Below, piece by piece: positions 27,771-37,481 of a stretch of 64,000 nt of DNA; position 1 is the stretch's first letter; each line of letters opens with the position of its first letter. Position numbers and translations under genes: made by a program. Source of the stretch: Bacillus kexueae (lineage in GTDB: Bacteria > Bacillota > Bacilli > Bacillales > Aeribacillaceae); contig NZ_JALAZE010000001.1 in assembly GCF_022809095.1 (NCBI RefSeq), forward strand, positions 496,001 to 560,000, read 5' to 3'. The notes beneath the pieces are model-generated. The model made no database searches. It was not told the origin of the DNA and saw only the letters and a program-made list of their open reading frames with translations.

Positions 27771-29447
27771 TTACACTCCCTCGTACATTGGATTTGGGAT
27801 TTCTACATATAATGGTGTTTCACTACACTCTTGGAATCGACTGATCAAATTCGCTTTTGCTGGAAATGTCTCGCTATGTAACAGTTTATGGACATACGGC
27901 TTCACAATCGGTTCGTCGACTTCTTGTAAAACGGTACGGACGACCTTCCATAACCTTCTTTCATCCAGTTGCCGAACCTTCCCTAAACTCGAAATCAAGT
28001 GACCGAGGTGATTAACAACGACATAATACGTAAATCGAAACCATGCTTCTTCTTCACGGTATAAAACCGGACTATCTTCTTTAATTAACTGATTTGTCCA
28101 ACCAAATTCCTTCGCTTTGTTTCGGGCAATGCTCACCCCTTCTAAATCTCGAACGAAGCACTTCTTAGGCCAACCGTTCTCCAATTGGATTAACGAGTTT
28201 TGAACATGCGCTTCCACACTTACACCCGTTTCAGCCAACAGCGTTAGCAGCGGAATGAAGGTAACCGCTACGTATTGACTCAGCCATTTTTCCTCGTCGA
28301 TTTCATTCGTTTTGATTAATTTCGCAAGCTCACTCTCTTTCCACATCGGATGTTCTTCCAGAAGCGAGGCTGTAACATAGAGCCCTTCTTCCTCATGCCA
28401 ATCTACTCCCTCGCGAAAGAGGACCGCTGTGTTTTGAATGAAGGCTTCCTTTCTTTCCTTACTTAGTTCCGGAATGGATAAAGCCCGATATCCTTTTTCG
28501 ATGAGAAACCGAAATTGATCGGTTTCGTATCGGTCTCGAATGGTTACAAGCACCTTGGCTGCATCCATCGTTCTCTTCACTTGTTCAACGGAATTGGTCC
28601 GAATAAAGTTTGTAATCCGAATATGTAAGGGCAATTTATAAAAGATTTTTTTCACTGGGTCCCAAACCGTTCGAACGGAGGACGTCGGATAAACCGGTTG
28701 CGCCCCCCTTCCCATATCGATGATTCGACCTTGTTGAATCGCTTCTTTCACTTCTTCAAACCCGAGCAAATAGTTTGCTTGCCACGGATGAAGTGGAAGC
28801 AATTCATAATCTGTGTTCTCATAAGTCTCTTCATCCAAACACTCATGACTCACCCACTCTTCCTTTAAACAGCTTTTTTCAACTGCAAAATAATGAAGCG
28901 GAAACGATGCCCCAAGCTCAGGACTGTATAAAGATAAGTCATGTTCTGAAAATCCTTCGGAGCTTTTTGGCGTTGGATGAAAGGGATGTCCTAACCGTAA
29001 CGATTGTTCGGAATCGATATAGGTCCATTGCTTCAAATGGTTTTTCGCATGCGCTATATAACTCGTTGTTTTCGACATGCTATTTGTAATCAGGTCCTTT
29101 AACCACTTTTTTCTCTCAACCCGTTTCTTTTCATCTTGTTCCAAATACGAGATTTCGTTAATTAAAAGATCCATCACGTTAGTCGGTGTGATTTCTTCAT
29201 TGTTCGATTGATAAAATGTTTCGCCATAGGAATGGTGACCAATCGCTGACCAATAAATTAAACTTCCTGAAATCTTCTTTTTGCTTTTGGGCAAATTCAC
29301 TTCAAAATGATGATCCAACGTTCGTGGGTCGATGATGTTGTTTTCTCGTAAATAAGCATTTAACAACCGCTCGATCGCTGCGTGTTCCGCAAGCGTCTCG
29401 CTTTTTGTTCGTTTCGGTAAAACGATGTTTTTCAAAAGCCATCCCAT
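27771..29447 (-). CDS. sbnE: SbnE, NIS siderophore synthetase (IucA/IucC family)
   Basis: 558-residue NIS synthetase; in S. aureus, SbnE starts assembly by joining L-2,3-diaminopropionate to citrate. Motifs: GHPFHPTPKSSEGF (about residue 174), LLPLHPWQANYLL (about 217), SSVRTVWDP and KLPLHIRITNFIRTNS in the ATP/substrate site, and SVEAHVQNSLI toward the C terminus. It overlaps the end of sbnD by about 16 bases, so translation is coupled. Confidence 0.92.
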   Translation of the reverse strand: MGWLLKNIVLPKRTKSETLAEHAAIERLLNAYLRENNIIDPRTLDHHFEVNLPKSKKKISGSLIYWSAIGHHSYGETFYQSNNEEITPTNVMDLLINEISYLEQDEKKRVERKKWLKDLITNSMSKTTSYIAHAKNHLKQWTYIDSEQSLRLGHPFHPTPKSSEGFSEHDLSLYSPELGASFPLHYFAVEKSCLKEEWVSHECLDEETYENTDYELLPLHPWQANYLLGFEEVKEAIQQGRIIDMGRGAQPVYPTSSVRTVWDPVKKIFYKLPLHIRITNFIRTNSVEQVKRTMDAAKVLVTIRDRYETDQFRFLIEKGYRALSIPELSKERKEAFIQNTAVLFREGVDWHEEEGLYVTASLLEEHPMWKESELAKLIKTNEIDEEKWLSQYVAVTFIPLLTLLAETGVSVEAHVQNSLIQLENGWPKKCFVRDLEGVSIARNKAKEFGWTNQLIKEDSPVLYREEEAWFRFTYYVVVNHLGHLISSLGKVRQLDERRLWKVVRTVLQEVDEPIVKPYVHKLLHSETFPAKANLISRFQECSETPLYVEIPNPMYEGV

Positions 29448-30670
29448 CCTTTCTTCCGTTTATTCACTCGGTATGTGCGAATGTGTGAAAACGTCCATTC
29501 TTTTATGAAGGAGCATACACTCCCAATCAACAGAAAACCCATGACGAGAAACGTGATGTGTGGGTGAAAGAAACCGGTCATCCACGCACCAAAGATCGAA
29601 CCAACAACTTGTCCAGAGACGAGTACACTATTACAAGCCCCGACGCGAACGCCTCGATTAAAATCATCCGATGATTGCACGATGACATACATGACCGACT
29701 GAATGAGGGCGCTCACCGTTAACCCTTGTAAAATGCGAAAGGTTAGCAAGAGGGGCATATTGGTGGCCATTCCTTGCAATAGGACACTCAGTCCACAAAC
29801 GACCGCAGCAATCATATAATTCCGTTCCACTTTAAACCGGTCATTTTGTTTTCCCCACCACGGGGCGCTCAAAAGCGTCGCTGTCCATAACGCCACTTGT
29901 AATAAGCCGATCCATTTGACAGCTATACTCGATGAAGAAGTCATTTGTTCTACGAAAGGAGCAAGAGGTGTGACAAGTCCATACACAGCAACATTGGCCA
30001 CAAAACCAGCTATTAAAAATCCTCTCGTTCGGGAATGCGACAGCATGGAGATAAACGTAGGCAAAACCCGATCGCCTATTGCCTTTTCATCATCTGACTT
30101 CATCCGATTTCGCTCGGTTAATAAAACGAACGCAACCATTGCTCCCACACCTGTTAAAACACCAATAATCATGAAAAGGGCACGAAATCCGATGAGGTCG
30201 ATAAATATACCGCCCAATAGCGGACCGGAGAGCGAACCGGCTGCCACAGCACTTTGTAAACTTCCGAGTGCTTTTCCTCTTTCATCCTCGGGTGCTTCTG
30301 ACCCCGCAAAGGCACTAGAAGCATCCACGACTCCCCCAAACGCCCCTTGAAACAAGCGAACGAGCAAAAACTGTATCGGTGTTGTCACAAATGCCATCAA
30401 TAAAAGACAAGCACTTAGACCGACAAGTGCACGAACGACCATTAATTTTCGACCAAACCGATCGCCAATCTTTCCCCATAGCGGAGAGGTTATGCAAGAA
30501 GAAATGGCCGGTGCAGCAAGGGCCAACCCGCTCCATAATTGACTTGACTGCAATGAACTCGCCCCAAGCTCTTGCATGTAAAAGGGTAAAAAAGGGACAA
30601 GTACCGTAAGACCGGTAATGGCAAGGTATTGCCCACTCCAAAGAATATAAAAGTTTCGTTTCCACGCCAT
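29432..30670 (-). CDS. sbnD: SbnD, MFS staphyloferrin B exporter
   Basis: 412-residue major facilitator superfamily efflux protein with 12 hydrophobic segments. The loop 2-3 motif is SPLWGKIGDRFGRKLMVVRA and the antiporter-type motif C region is AVAAGSLSGPLLGGIFIDL. Its ATG follows directly on the stop of sbnC. In S. aureus, SbnD is the staphyloferrin B exporter; the operon position here is the same. Confidence 0.9.
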   Translation of the reverse strand: MAWKRNFYILWSGQYLAITGLTVLVPFLPFYMQELGASSLQSSQLWSGLALAAPAISSCITSPLWGKIGDRFGRKLMVVRALVGLSACLLLMAFVTTPIQFLLVRLFQGAFGGVVDASSAFAGSEAPEDERGKALGSLQSAVAAGSLSGPLLGGIFIDLIGFRALFMIIGVLTGVGAMVAFVLLTERNRMKSDDEKAIGDRVLPTFISMLSHSRTRGFLIAGFVANVAVYGLVTPLAPFVEQMTSSSSIAVKWIGLLQVALWTATLLSAPWWGKQNDRFKVERNYMIAAVVCGLSVLLQGMATNMPLLLTFRILQGLTVSALIQSVMYVIVQSSDDFNRGVRVGACNSVLVSGQVVGSIFGAWMTGFFHPHITFLVMGFLLIGSVCSFIKEWTFSHIRTYRVNKRKKGWDGF

Positions 30671-32455
30671 TTATCCTTGGCTCCAATTTTGAAACGGATT
30701 TTTGATCTCCCCTAAACTTGAAGGCATGCTTCCTCCTCCTGACCCTTTACGTCGCAATAATGGGTCAAGGAGACGTTTAACCGGCCACGTTTCATGAGCA
30801 AAGAGGAGCTTCGTTATCTCTTCTCGCTGATTGGAATCTACTTTCATTTCTTCAAGCGCTTCACGCACACTCCTTTGGACGAGCTCCCAAAGAACAGCTT
30901 CTTCCACTTCATAAACGGCAGATAAACGATCGATAATCGCATACACGTTTACTTCTAAAGCAAGCGTTTGGAAATAAGCGATAAATTCATGTAGATGTTG
31001 AAGAATTAACGTATTCGGCGTATCCGTTCGTATGATGTAATGCGGGTCGTGAAGTCCTGCTTTTTCCATCCACTTCGGGTAAATCCTTACCGTATCGTGA
31101 TCTCGTAATAAAAATCCGTCCAACTCCCCCGCCTTGATGACAAGGACGACGTTTTGACCGTGTAGCTCTGGCAAGATGCCAGCGAACAAAAAGCGGAAAG
31201 CGAGTCGAACAAACGCTTTGCTTAACTGAGCAAATAAGGATATTACATTTTCCTCGTTTCTTTCTTCTTGACGCATCGTTAGCCAGCTTGAAAAGAGGTG
31301 ATCTCCCCCTCCAGCGGCTAGTGCAGCCATTGAGACGAGTGTAAATTGTGATTCATCCATCAGCTCATTCGGATATGAGCGAACTTGACACGTTAAATGA
31401 CCCGGCTTATCCGCAAATAAATCGGGGTCGCGAAAACCCCACCAGTTTCGCTCATCACATATGTAGAGATGCTTCGTTAAATACGAATCTCGTTCTTTCA
31501 ATTGTTCTAAAAGCATTTGGCCTTTTTCACCATTTCGTAAATACCGTATCGGCATGAGCCTTAATGCACCTAATGAGAAGATGCCAATCGGAAGCTTTAC
31601 GTGATAAGCACCACCCGAAACAGGGGCTAACGACCGAAGCGATGAAGTGGGGGTAAACGCCCCTAACTCTAAATCGAGCGGAATGCAAATGCTTTTTGCT
31701 ATCTCTTTTTGATAAAGCGTCGGAATCACATTCGCTCCTTGCCACGGGTGAACAGGAAGAGCCAAATAGTTTTCTTCAGTAATTCCCTTTTCTTGAAAGG
31801 CCTCACGTAAACGAACTTTTTCTTCATCCGTTAATAAACGATAAAGGATGTCTTCCTTTGCCTGTTCTCCCGCCTGCACGTAATCGCGCCGCACAGCGAC
31901 CCAACTTAGCTTTACCTCTTGTTGAAATTCAGGACTATACAACTGATACGCTTCCTTATTCCAGCCTACCTTCGCCTTCGCAGTTGGATGAAACGGACGA
32001 TCGCGAAAAGCAGCTAACCGCTCTGTTTCCAAAAAGGATAACGTTTGATGATTTAGACTCCATTCATCTCTTTCAAAGGATAAAGCAGTTTGGTCAAGGG
32101 CAAGTTTCATTTCCTCCATCCACTGATTTACACTTTCTTCTGTATAACCACTTTCCATTCCATACGTCTCAAGCAACCGCATAGCTGTTTCCAAAAACCC
32201 GATTTCTTGTAACCCTTCGTCCGACCGTACATAGACAACATTTCGGCTTAATCGATACGTTTGAAGCGCGGATAATCGTACTGGAATTACGAGTGCTTTC
32301 CCTTTTAGAAGCGGTACTTCAAACAACACCTCTCCTTCATTTACAGAAAGGACATTCTCATATGACACCTTTCCCTTTTGCTGAATGGAAAAAAGATTTT
32401 CTAACAACACCGCGTCGATTAATTCCTTTAAAAGATGTTCTTCAGCGCTGAGCAA
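30671..32455 (-). CDS. sbnC: SbnC, NIS siderophore synthetase (IucA/IucC family)
   Basis: 594-residue NIS synthetase; in S. aureus, SbnC performs the final condensation with 2-oxoglutarate. Motifs: DRPFHPTAKAKVGW (about residue 177), LPVHPWQGANVI (about 236), SSLRSLAPVSGGAYHVKL in the ATP site and LHGQNVVLVI in the C-terminal half. The start is TTG at 32455 with AAGGAGGG eight bases upstream. It follows sbnB by 15 bases. Confidence 0.92.
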   Translation of the reverse strand: MLSAEEHLLKELIDAVLLENLFSIQQKGKVSYENVLSVNEGEVLFEVPLLKGKALVIPVRLSALQTYRLSRNVVYVRSDEGLQEIGFLETAMRLLETYGMESGYTEESVNQWMEEMKLALDQTALSFERDEWSLNHQTLSFLETERLAAFRDRPFHPTAKAKVGWNKEAYQLYSPEFQQEVKLSWVAVRRDYVQAGEQAKEDILYRLLTDEEKVRLREAFQEKGITEENYLALPVHPWQGANVIPTLYQKEIAKSICIPLDLELGAFTPTSSLRSLAPVSGGAYHVKLPIGIFSLGALRLMPIRYLRNGEKGQMLLEQLKERDSYLTKHLYICDERNWWGFRDPDLFADKPGHLTCQVRSYPNELMDESQFTLVSMAALAAGGGDHLFSSWLTMRQEERNEENVISLFAQLSKAFVRLAFRFLFAGILPELHGQNVVLVIKAGELDGFLLRDHDTVRIYPKWMEKAGLHDPHYIIRTDTPNTLILQHLHEFIAYFQTLALEVNVYAIIDRLSAVYEVEEAVLWELVQRSVREALEEMKVDSNQREEITKLLFAHETWPVKRLLDPLLRRKGSGGGSMPSSLGEIKNPFQNWSQG

Positions 32456-32470
32456 GGACCGTTCCCTCCT

Positions 32471-33523
32471 TTACAATAGATTTAACGTCGTACCAATTTG
32501 ATGATTTACAGCTCGTTGATAAACGGCATACGCACTTGCAATATCCTCAATCGCCATTCCCATAGGATTTAAAACAATGATTTCATCGTCATTTTCACGA
32601 CCCACTTTTTCGCCAAGCACAATTTCACCGAGTTCAGCGTGAAGCTTCTCTTTTGAAAACTTCCCTTCGAGTACTAATTGGTGAATGACTTTCTTTTCGC
32701 GATTCGCTTGGTCCCAATCATCAACCACCACTTTGTCCGCTTGTAAAAAGACCTCCTTTTTCACATCCATAATGGAAATGTTGCTGACAAACGCTCCCTT
32801 TTGAAGCCAGCTATATTCGATATAAGGAGTGTCTGTCACCGTACACGGTACAATCACTTCTCCACCTTGAACAGCCTTCTCCGCGGATGTATGCTCAACG
32901 AACGTAACAGATGGTGCACTCTCTCTCCATTTCGCTACGAACTCCGATTGCGCTTGTTCGTTCACATCGTAAATATGTACTTCCGTAATGTGGTCGAATT
33001 GCTCCAATAACGACTGCAATTGCTTATGGGCGATGAGACCACATCCAATGATCGTCACAGATTGGAAGTTCTTTTTCGCTAAATGTTTGGCGGCAATGAC
33101 TGTAACTGCTGCGGTTCGCATGCTACTAATTAAACTTGCCTCCATTACTGCGATGGGGTAGTTGGTTTCGGGATCATTCAAAATAATGAGGCCACTCGCA
33201 CGCGCTAGGCCACGTTTCAACGGATTATCATGTTTACTACCAATCCATTTGATTCCGGATACTGGGTCTTCTCCACCTACATGGGCAGGCATGGCGATAA
33301 TCCGATCTGCAATATGCCCTTCTTTCCCCTTTGCACGAAGATAAGGCTTTAACGGTTGAACAAAATCTTTTTTTCCGTGGAGACGAAAGGCTTCCGTTAA
33401 CGCTTGTACATACAGAGTGGATTCATCTCCTCCAACTTGTTGAATATCCTCCTTGCTCAAATAAAGCATCGTTGGTCTCTTTAGGTTTGTTTCCTTTTGT
33501 TCCATTTGTGTTACTTGTTTCAT
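32471..33523 (-). CDS. sbnB: SbnB, N-(2-amino-2-carboxyethyl)-L-glutamate dehydrogenase
   Basis: 350-residue NAD-dependent enzyme of the ornithine cyclodeaminase/mu-crystallin fold. SbnB oxidises the SbnA product to L-2,3-diaminopropionate and 2-oxoglutarate, both staphyloferrin B building blocks. The Rossmann motif is VTIIGCGLIAHKQL. Conserved AHVGGEDPVSGIKWIGS and SSMRTAAVTVIAAKHL segments precede it. I chose the ATG at 33523, which has AAAGGAG and lies two bases after the sbnA stop, rather than the longer frame from 33565, which overlaps sbnA without a ribosome binding site. Confidence 0.92.
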   Translation of the reverse strand: MKQVTQMEQKETNLKRPTMLYLSKEDIQQVGGDESTLYVQALTEAFRLHGKKDFVQPLKPYLRAKGKEGHIADRIIAMPAHVGGEDPVSGIKWIGSKHDNPLKRGLARASGLIILNDPETNYPIAVMEASLISSMRTAAVTVIAAKHLAKKNFQSVTIIGCGLIAHKQLQSLLEQFDHITEVHIYDVNEQAQSEFVAKWRESAPSVTFVEHTSAEKAVQGGEVIVPCTVTDTPYIEYSWLQKGAFVSNISIMDVKKEVFLQADKVVVDDWDQANREKKVIHQLVLEGKFSKEKLHAELGEIVLGEKVGRENDDEIIVLNPMGMAIEDIASAYAVYQRAVNHQIGTTLNLL

Positions 33524-33525
33524 CC

Positions 33526-34524
<999 letters not shown>

Positions 34525-34539
34525 TTACGCATTTTAAAT

Positions 34540-34558
34540 GATAATGATAATCATTTAC
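34540..34558 (-). promoter_or_regulatory. Fur box next to sbnA
   Basis: GATAATGATAATCATTTAC matches the 19-base Fur consensus (GATAATGATAATCATTATC) at 17 positions. It lies 28-46 bases upstream of the sbnA ATG and downstream of a terminator-like hairpin, so a promoter inside or next to it could serve the structural genes directly. Confidence 0.85.
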
Positions 34559-34564
34559 ACTTTT

Positions 34565-34666
34565 AAAAAAAGACCTCTACTTGCTTTCGTAGCGAGGTTG
34601 ATAGCAGATTCTTCCCTTTTTCGAGAAGAGGTTATCATTTTAGTTGATAACGATTATCAATATCAC
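34565..34666 (-). ncRNA. candidate Fur-controlled small RNA or terminated leader upstream of sbnA
   Basis: On the minus strand, a promoter at 34673-34701 (TTGATA, 17-base spacer, TAGTAT) would start RNA near 34666. About 70 bases on, CTAC/GTAG flanked by CCT/AGG forms a hairpin followed by TCTTTTTTT (34565-34597), an intrinsic terminator. A smaller CTTC/GAAG hairpin lies between. The transcript has no good ORF. It would be about 100 nt, between Fur boxes, and could be a free small RNA (FsrA-like in logic, not in sequence) or an attenuator of sbn. Confidence 0.4.
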
Positions 34667-34701
34667 AACCTAATACTATTAAAAATGAAAATCATTATCA
34701 A
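34645..34701 (-). promoter_or_regulatory. tandem Fur boxes over a distal sbn promoter
   Basis: TGATAACGATTATCA (34645-34659) differs from the 7-1-7 Fur core TGATAATnATTATCA at one base. TGAAAATCATTATCA (34686-34700) differs at one or two. They straddle a minus-strand promoter: -35 TTGATA at 34696-34701 and -10 TAGTAT at 34673-34678, with 17 bases between. Iron repression of transcripts entering the sbn leader is predicted. Confidence 0.75.
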
Positions 34702-34720
34702 TAACTTTCGTAAAAATTAG

Positions 34721-35130
34721 AACTATTGATATATTTATCCAATTTTACGACCGTGACTTTCTTCCTGTTCGTTTTGATCGATGAAATGACAAGATTTGGA
34801 GGAAAGAATCATTGAACATTTGCACTGAAGTGAAGCTAGAGAGGTACAGCTTTGTCCTTTACTTTTTAAAGATTATTTTATAAAAGGCTACAAAGCTAGG
34901 TTTGTAGTTTTATCACAAAAGGCGGACGCTTTCTGTAGACTTGTTCTGTCTAGTTTTGGCTCGTTGCGTCTAGCGAACGGACGCAGGACATTCACCTCCA
35001 CTTTTCTAAGATCCACCTCAATTCGCATGCTTGTCTGCAGGGTCTTCGACACGTGCTGTTCCCACCTCGCTTCAAGTATTACAACCATTCATGACCATTT
35101 AGCAACAATCTATCCGAAAACTGTCCTCAT
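34721..35130. repeat. gene-free stretch holding a degenerate copy of repeat family B
   Basis: No supportable gene. On the minus strand, about 34990-35090 matches the core of the element at 48117-48358: GAACAGCACG, then GAAGACCC, then an AGC-TGC-GAGG pattern with substitutions between. The left part carries GGCGGACGCTTTC, a motif common in Bacillaceae intergenic repeats. Two spurious frames cross it. Position between sbnA and sirC suggests insertion into former regulatory DNA. Confidence 0.6.
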
Positions 35131-35299
35131 AAGCGCAAAGCGCAAGTCCTTAGGCGAAGGGCGCTGGAGGACCTGCGAGGAGGCTTCCGTCGCCACAGCA
35201 GGGCCGAAGCGACCCAAGCGGATGGCGCTTGGAGCCAAAAAAACGGTAAAGAGAATACTTTAACACTTTATTGAACTTATACTTTCTGTAACAATAAAA
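35131..35299 (+). repeat. dispersed repeat family A, copy 2
   Basis: Full-length copy, nearly identical to copy 1 over about 165 bases, including the structured left part (AAGCGC / GCGCTT outer arms) and the conserved right part ending CTTTCTGTAACAATAAAA. The right edge touches a terminator hairpin, as in the other copies. Confidence 0.88.
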
Positions 35300-35301
35300 A
35301 C

Positions 35302-35328
35302 AAAAACACCCATTTCGGGTGTTTTTTT
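35302..35328. terminator. intrinsic terminator downstream of sirC
   Basis: AAAAACACCC pairs with GGGTGTTTTTTT around ATTTC. T runs on both strands make it bidirectional. It lies about 60 bases past the sirC stop and beside repeat copy 2. Confidence 0.85.
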
Positions 35329-35390
35329 GGCTACAGCGATGTGAATTGCCCCTCCTCTTAAAAGGTAGATGATTCCTACTAAACTAGTCT

Positions 35391-36395
35391 TTAAGCTAGA
35401 TTTCGATTTTTATATAACAAGTAAATAAAATAAGGCGCTCCTATTCCTGCTGTGAACACACCTGCTGGGATATCAAGAGGTAAAAAGGCCGTTCTTGCAA
35501 TCAAATCAGCAAGCATGACCATACTCGCGCCCACTAAAGAGGTCAACACGATAAGCCCTCGATTCGAACGTCCTATTAGCATCCGACTAATATGGGGGGC
35601 AATTAATCCGACAAACTCAATGCCTCCTGCAAAGGCGACCGCCGAACCAGCTAGTGCAACGCTTATCGCTAATAATAAAAATCGAGAGAGCTGAACACGT
35701 ACTCCAAGTCCCATCGCCGCTTGGTCGCCTAACTCCATCACATTCAATGTGCGGCTAAACAAAAGCGCTAAAGGGATAAAAACGACGACCCAAGGCGTCA
35801 TCAATGAAACGTCTTGCCAATTCGCTCCGTATAAGCTTCCGGTTAACCAGAGATACGCTTTCGATGTAACGACTGTATCACTTAACACAATAAGCATCGT
35901 CACCACCGCTTTCATTCCGGCTGCCATCCCAATTCCTATTAGAATCAGTCGCATCGGTGTAACACCTTTATTCCATGCTAACAAGTAAATAATTAAGGTC
36001 GAAATCCCAGCTGTGAAAAGGGCGGCAAATGGAAGCCATTGAAAACTAACCGAACCCATCAAGTACACGACAAACAAAATGGCACCAACAGAGGCTCCAC
36101 TTGTAATTCCGATAATATCAGGAGCGGCTAACGGATTTCTTACTACACCTTGTAAAATAAGCCCCGCAACACCTAAAGCTGCCCCCACTAAAAATGCGAG
36201 TAATACACGCGGAAGCCGTAACGTGTTGATTGTAAAATCATATTCTCCATTCCCAAGTCCTAAAAGATGATACAAAACGTCAATGGGCGAGATGAACGTA
36301 CTACCGCTAGATAAACTTAAAACAAAGAGAAAGAGGGCGAGTAGACTAAAAAGAAGAATCGTTCTTGTATTTTTCCCTCTCTGTTTGCTACCCAT
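35391..36395 (-). CDS. sirC: SirC-like FecCD siderophore permease
   Basis: 334-residue permease of the BtuC/FecD family with about nine hydrophobic segments. Family features include LRLPRVLLAFLVGAALGVAG near residue 60 and GGIEFVGLIAPHISRMLIG in the C-terminal half. The ATG at 36395 overlaps the sirB stop by eight bases; a longer frame from 36443 would overlap sirB by 56 bases. Forms the staphyloferrin B channel with SirB, by analogy to S. aureus SirABC. Specificity is inferred from linkage to sbn. Confidence 0.85.
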   Translation of the reverse strand: MGSKQRGKNTRTILLFSLLALFLFVLSLSSGSTFISPIDVLYHLLGLGNGEYDFTINTLRLPRVLLAFLVGAALGVAGLILQGVVRNPLAAPDIIGITSGASVGAILFVVYLMGSVSFQWLPFAALFTAGISTLIIYLLAWNKGVTPMRLILIGIGMAAGMKAVVTMLIVLSDTVVTSKAYLWLTGSLYGANWQDVSLMTPWVVVFIPLALLFSRTLNVMELGDQAAMGLGVRVQLSRFLLLAISVALAGSAVAFAGGIEFVGLIAPHISRMLIGRSNRGLIVLTSLVGASMVMLADLIARTAFLPLDIPAGVFTAGIGAPYFIYLLYKNRNLA

Positions 36396-37398
36396 TTTTA
36401 GACAGCCCCTTTCGTGCAATGTAAATAAAGACTGGAGTACCAATGAAAGCCGTCATCACACCAATGGGCATTTCTTGCGGCATAAGAATAAATCTTGCTG
36501 CTACATCTGCTAACAATAAAAGGGTTGCGCCAATAACAGCACTAAATGGGATGACCCACCGATAATCAGTGCCGACAAGACCACGAACGAGATTCGGTAC
36601 AATTAACCCAATAAATCCAATCGAACCGGCAATCGCGACAGAACCCCCTGCCAAAAAGATCACAAATACGCCAATCGTTATTTTGAGTAAGATGGTACGT
36701 TGCCCTAACCCTTTAGCGACTTCGTCTCCAAACAACAAAATATTTATAGGCTTTCCAAACAAAAAGGCTAGGACGGTAGCCGAGGCAATAAACGGTAAAA
36801 CGGGTTGAATCATCTCCATGCTTCTCCCAGCAACCGATCCAGCTAGCCAAAATAGCACCGTCTGCATCTGTTGCTCATCAATGACTAATAGCCCTTGCGT
36901 AATCGATACAAAAAGAGCGGAAATCGCCGCTCCGGCTAAGACAATCTTAATCGGGGAAAGCCCCCCATGTCCGAATGCACTCAAAAAGTACACCATCACA
37001 CCAGCAACACCAGCACCTATAAACGCAATCCACATGTAATGAGATAAAGAATCGACAGAAAAAAAGGTCGCCGAAACGACGATAAAACATAACGCTCCTG
37101 CATTAATTCCTAAAATATCCGGTGCTGCTAACGGATTTCGCGTTAACGCTTGCATTAAGGCCCCAGCAATCGCCAAGCTCGAACCGACAACCGTTGCAAT
37201 GACCGCTCGCGTGAACCTAGATGTTTTCACAATGACATGCTCAGTTATCGACTCATCGTAATGAAAAAATGCGTCAAGCGTCGTTTGAAACGGGATTGGG
37301 TTTTGTCCCAATGAAACACTTAATCCAAATGCAATGAAAAAGAAAAAAAGACACAAACTAAACCCAATAATTTTTGTTTTTGACCATACTGTATCCAT
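36388..37398 (-). CDS. sirB: SirB-like FecCD siderophore permease
   Basis: 336-residue FecCD/BtuC-type permease with about nine helices. It has KTSRFTRAVIATVVGSSLAI, the NPLAAPDILGINAGAL block and the IGFIGLIVPNLVRGLVG ATPase-coupling region. The ATG at 37398 has GGGGG upstream; a GTG at 37437 is a weaker alternative. No ATP-binding gene is found with the two permeases, which matches S. aureus, where the distant FhuC serves SirABC. Confidence 0.86.
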   Translation of the reverse strand: MDTVWSKTKIIGFSLCLFFFFIAFGLSVSLGQNPIPFQTTLDAFFHYDESITEHVIVKTSRFTRAVIATVVGSSLAIAGALMQALTRNPLAAPDILGINAGALCFIVVSATFFSVDSLSHYMWIAFIGAGVAGVMVYFLSAFGHGGLSPIKIVLAGAAISALFVSITQGLLVIDEQQMQTVLFWLAGSVAGRSMEMIQPVLPFIASATVLAFLFGKPINILLFGDEVAKGLGQRTILLKITIGVFVIFLAGGSVAIAGSIGFIGLIVPNLVRGLVGTDYRWVIPFSAVIGATLLLLADVAARFILMPQEMPIGVMTAFIGTPVFIYIARKGLSKNG

Positions 37399-37440
37399 GG
37401 GAACCCCCATCCATGACTTTAATCCTATATGTAACACACG

Positions 37441-37475
37441 GAAAATAGGAGAAAGTAAAACTCCCTCCTATTTTC
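37441..37475 (-). other. hairpin between sirA and sirB
   Basis: GAAAATAGGAG (37441-37451) and CTCCTATTTTC (37465-37475) pair perfectly over 11 bases. No long T run follows on the minus strand. It sits 7 bases past the sirA stop and may stabilise the binding-protein mRNA or reduce read-through into the permeases. Confidence 0.6.
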
Positions 37476-37481
37476 ACCCCA

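Noticed and set aside
31858-32184. Plus-strand frames of 60-140 codons across the sbn, cnt, sir and symporter genes
   Set aside because: They are shadows of the well-supported minus-strand genes, with no ribosome binding sites and low-complexity translations.
25956-32455. IucA/IucC synthetases as part of a petrobactin (asb) or aerobactin cluster
   Set aside because: No dihydroxybenzoate genes (asbC-F) and no lysine N-hydroxylase or acetyltransferase are present. SbnA, B, G, H and I homologues in order fix the pathway as staphyloferrin B.
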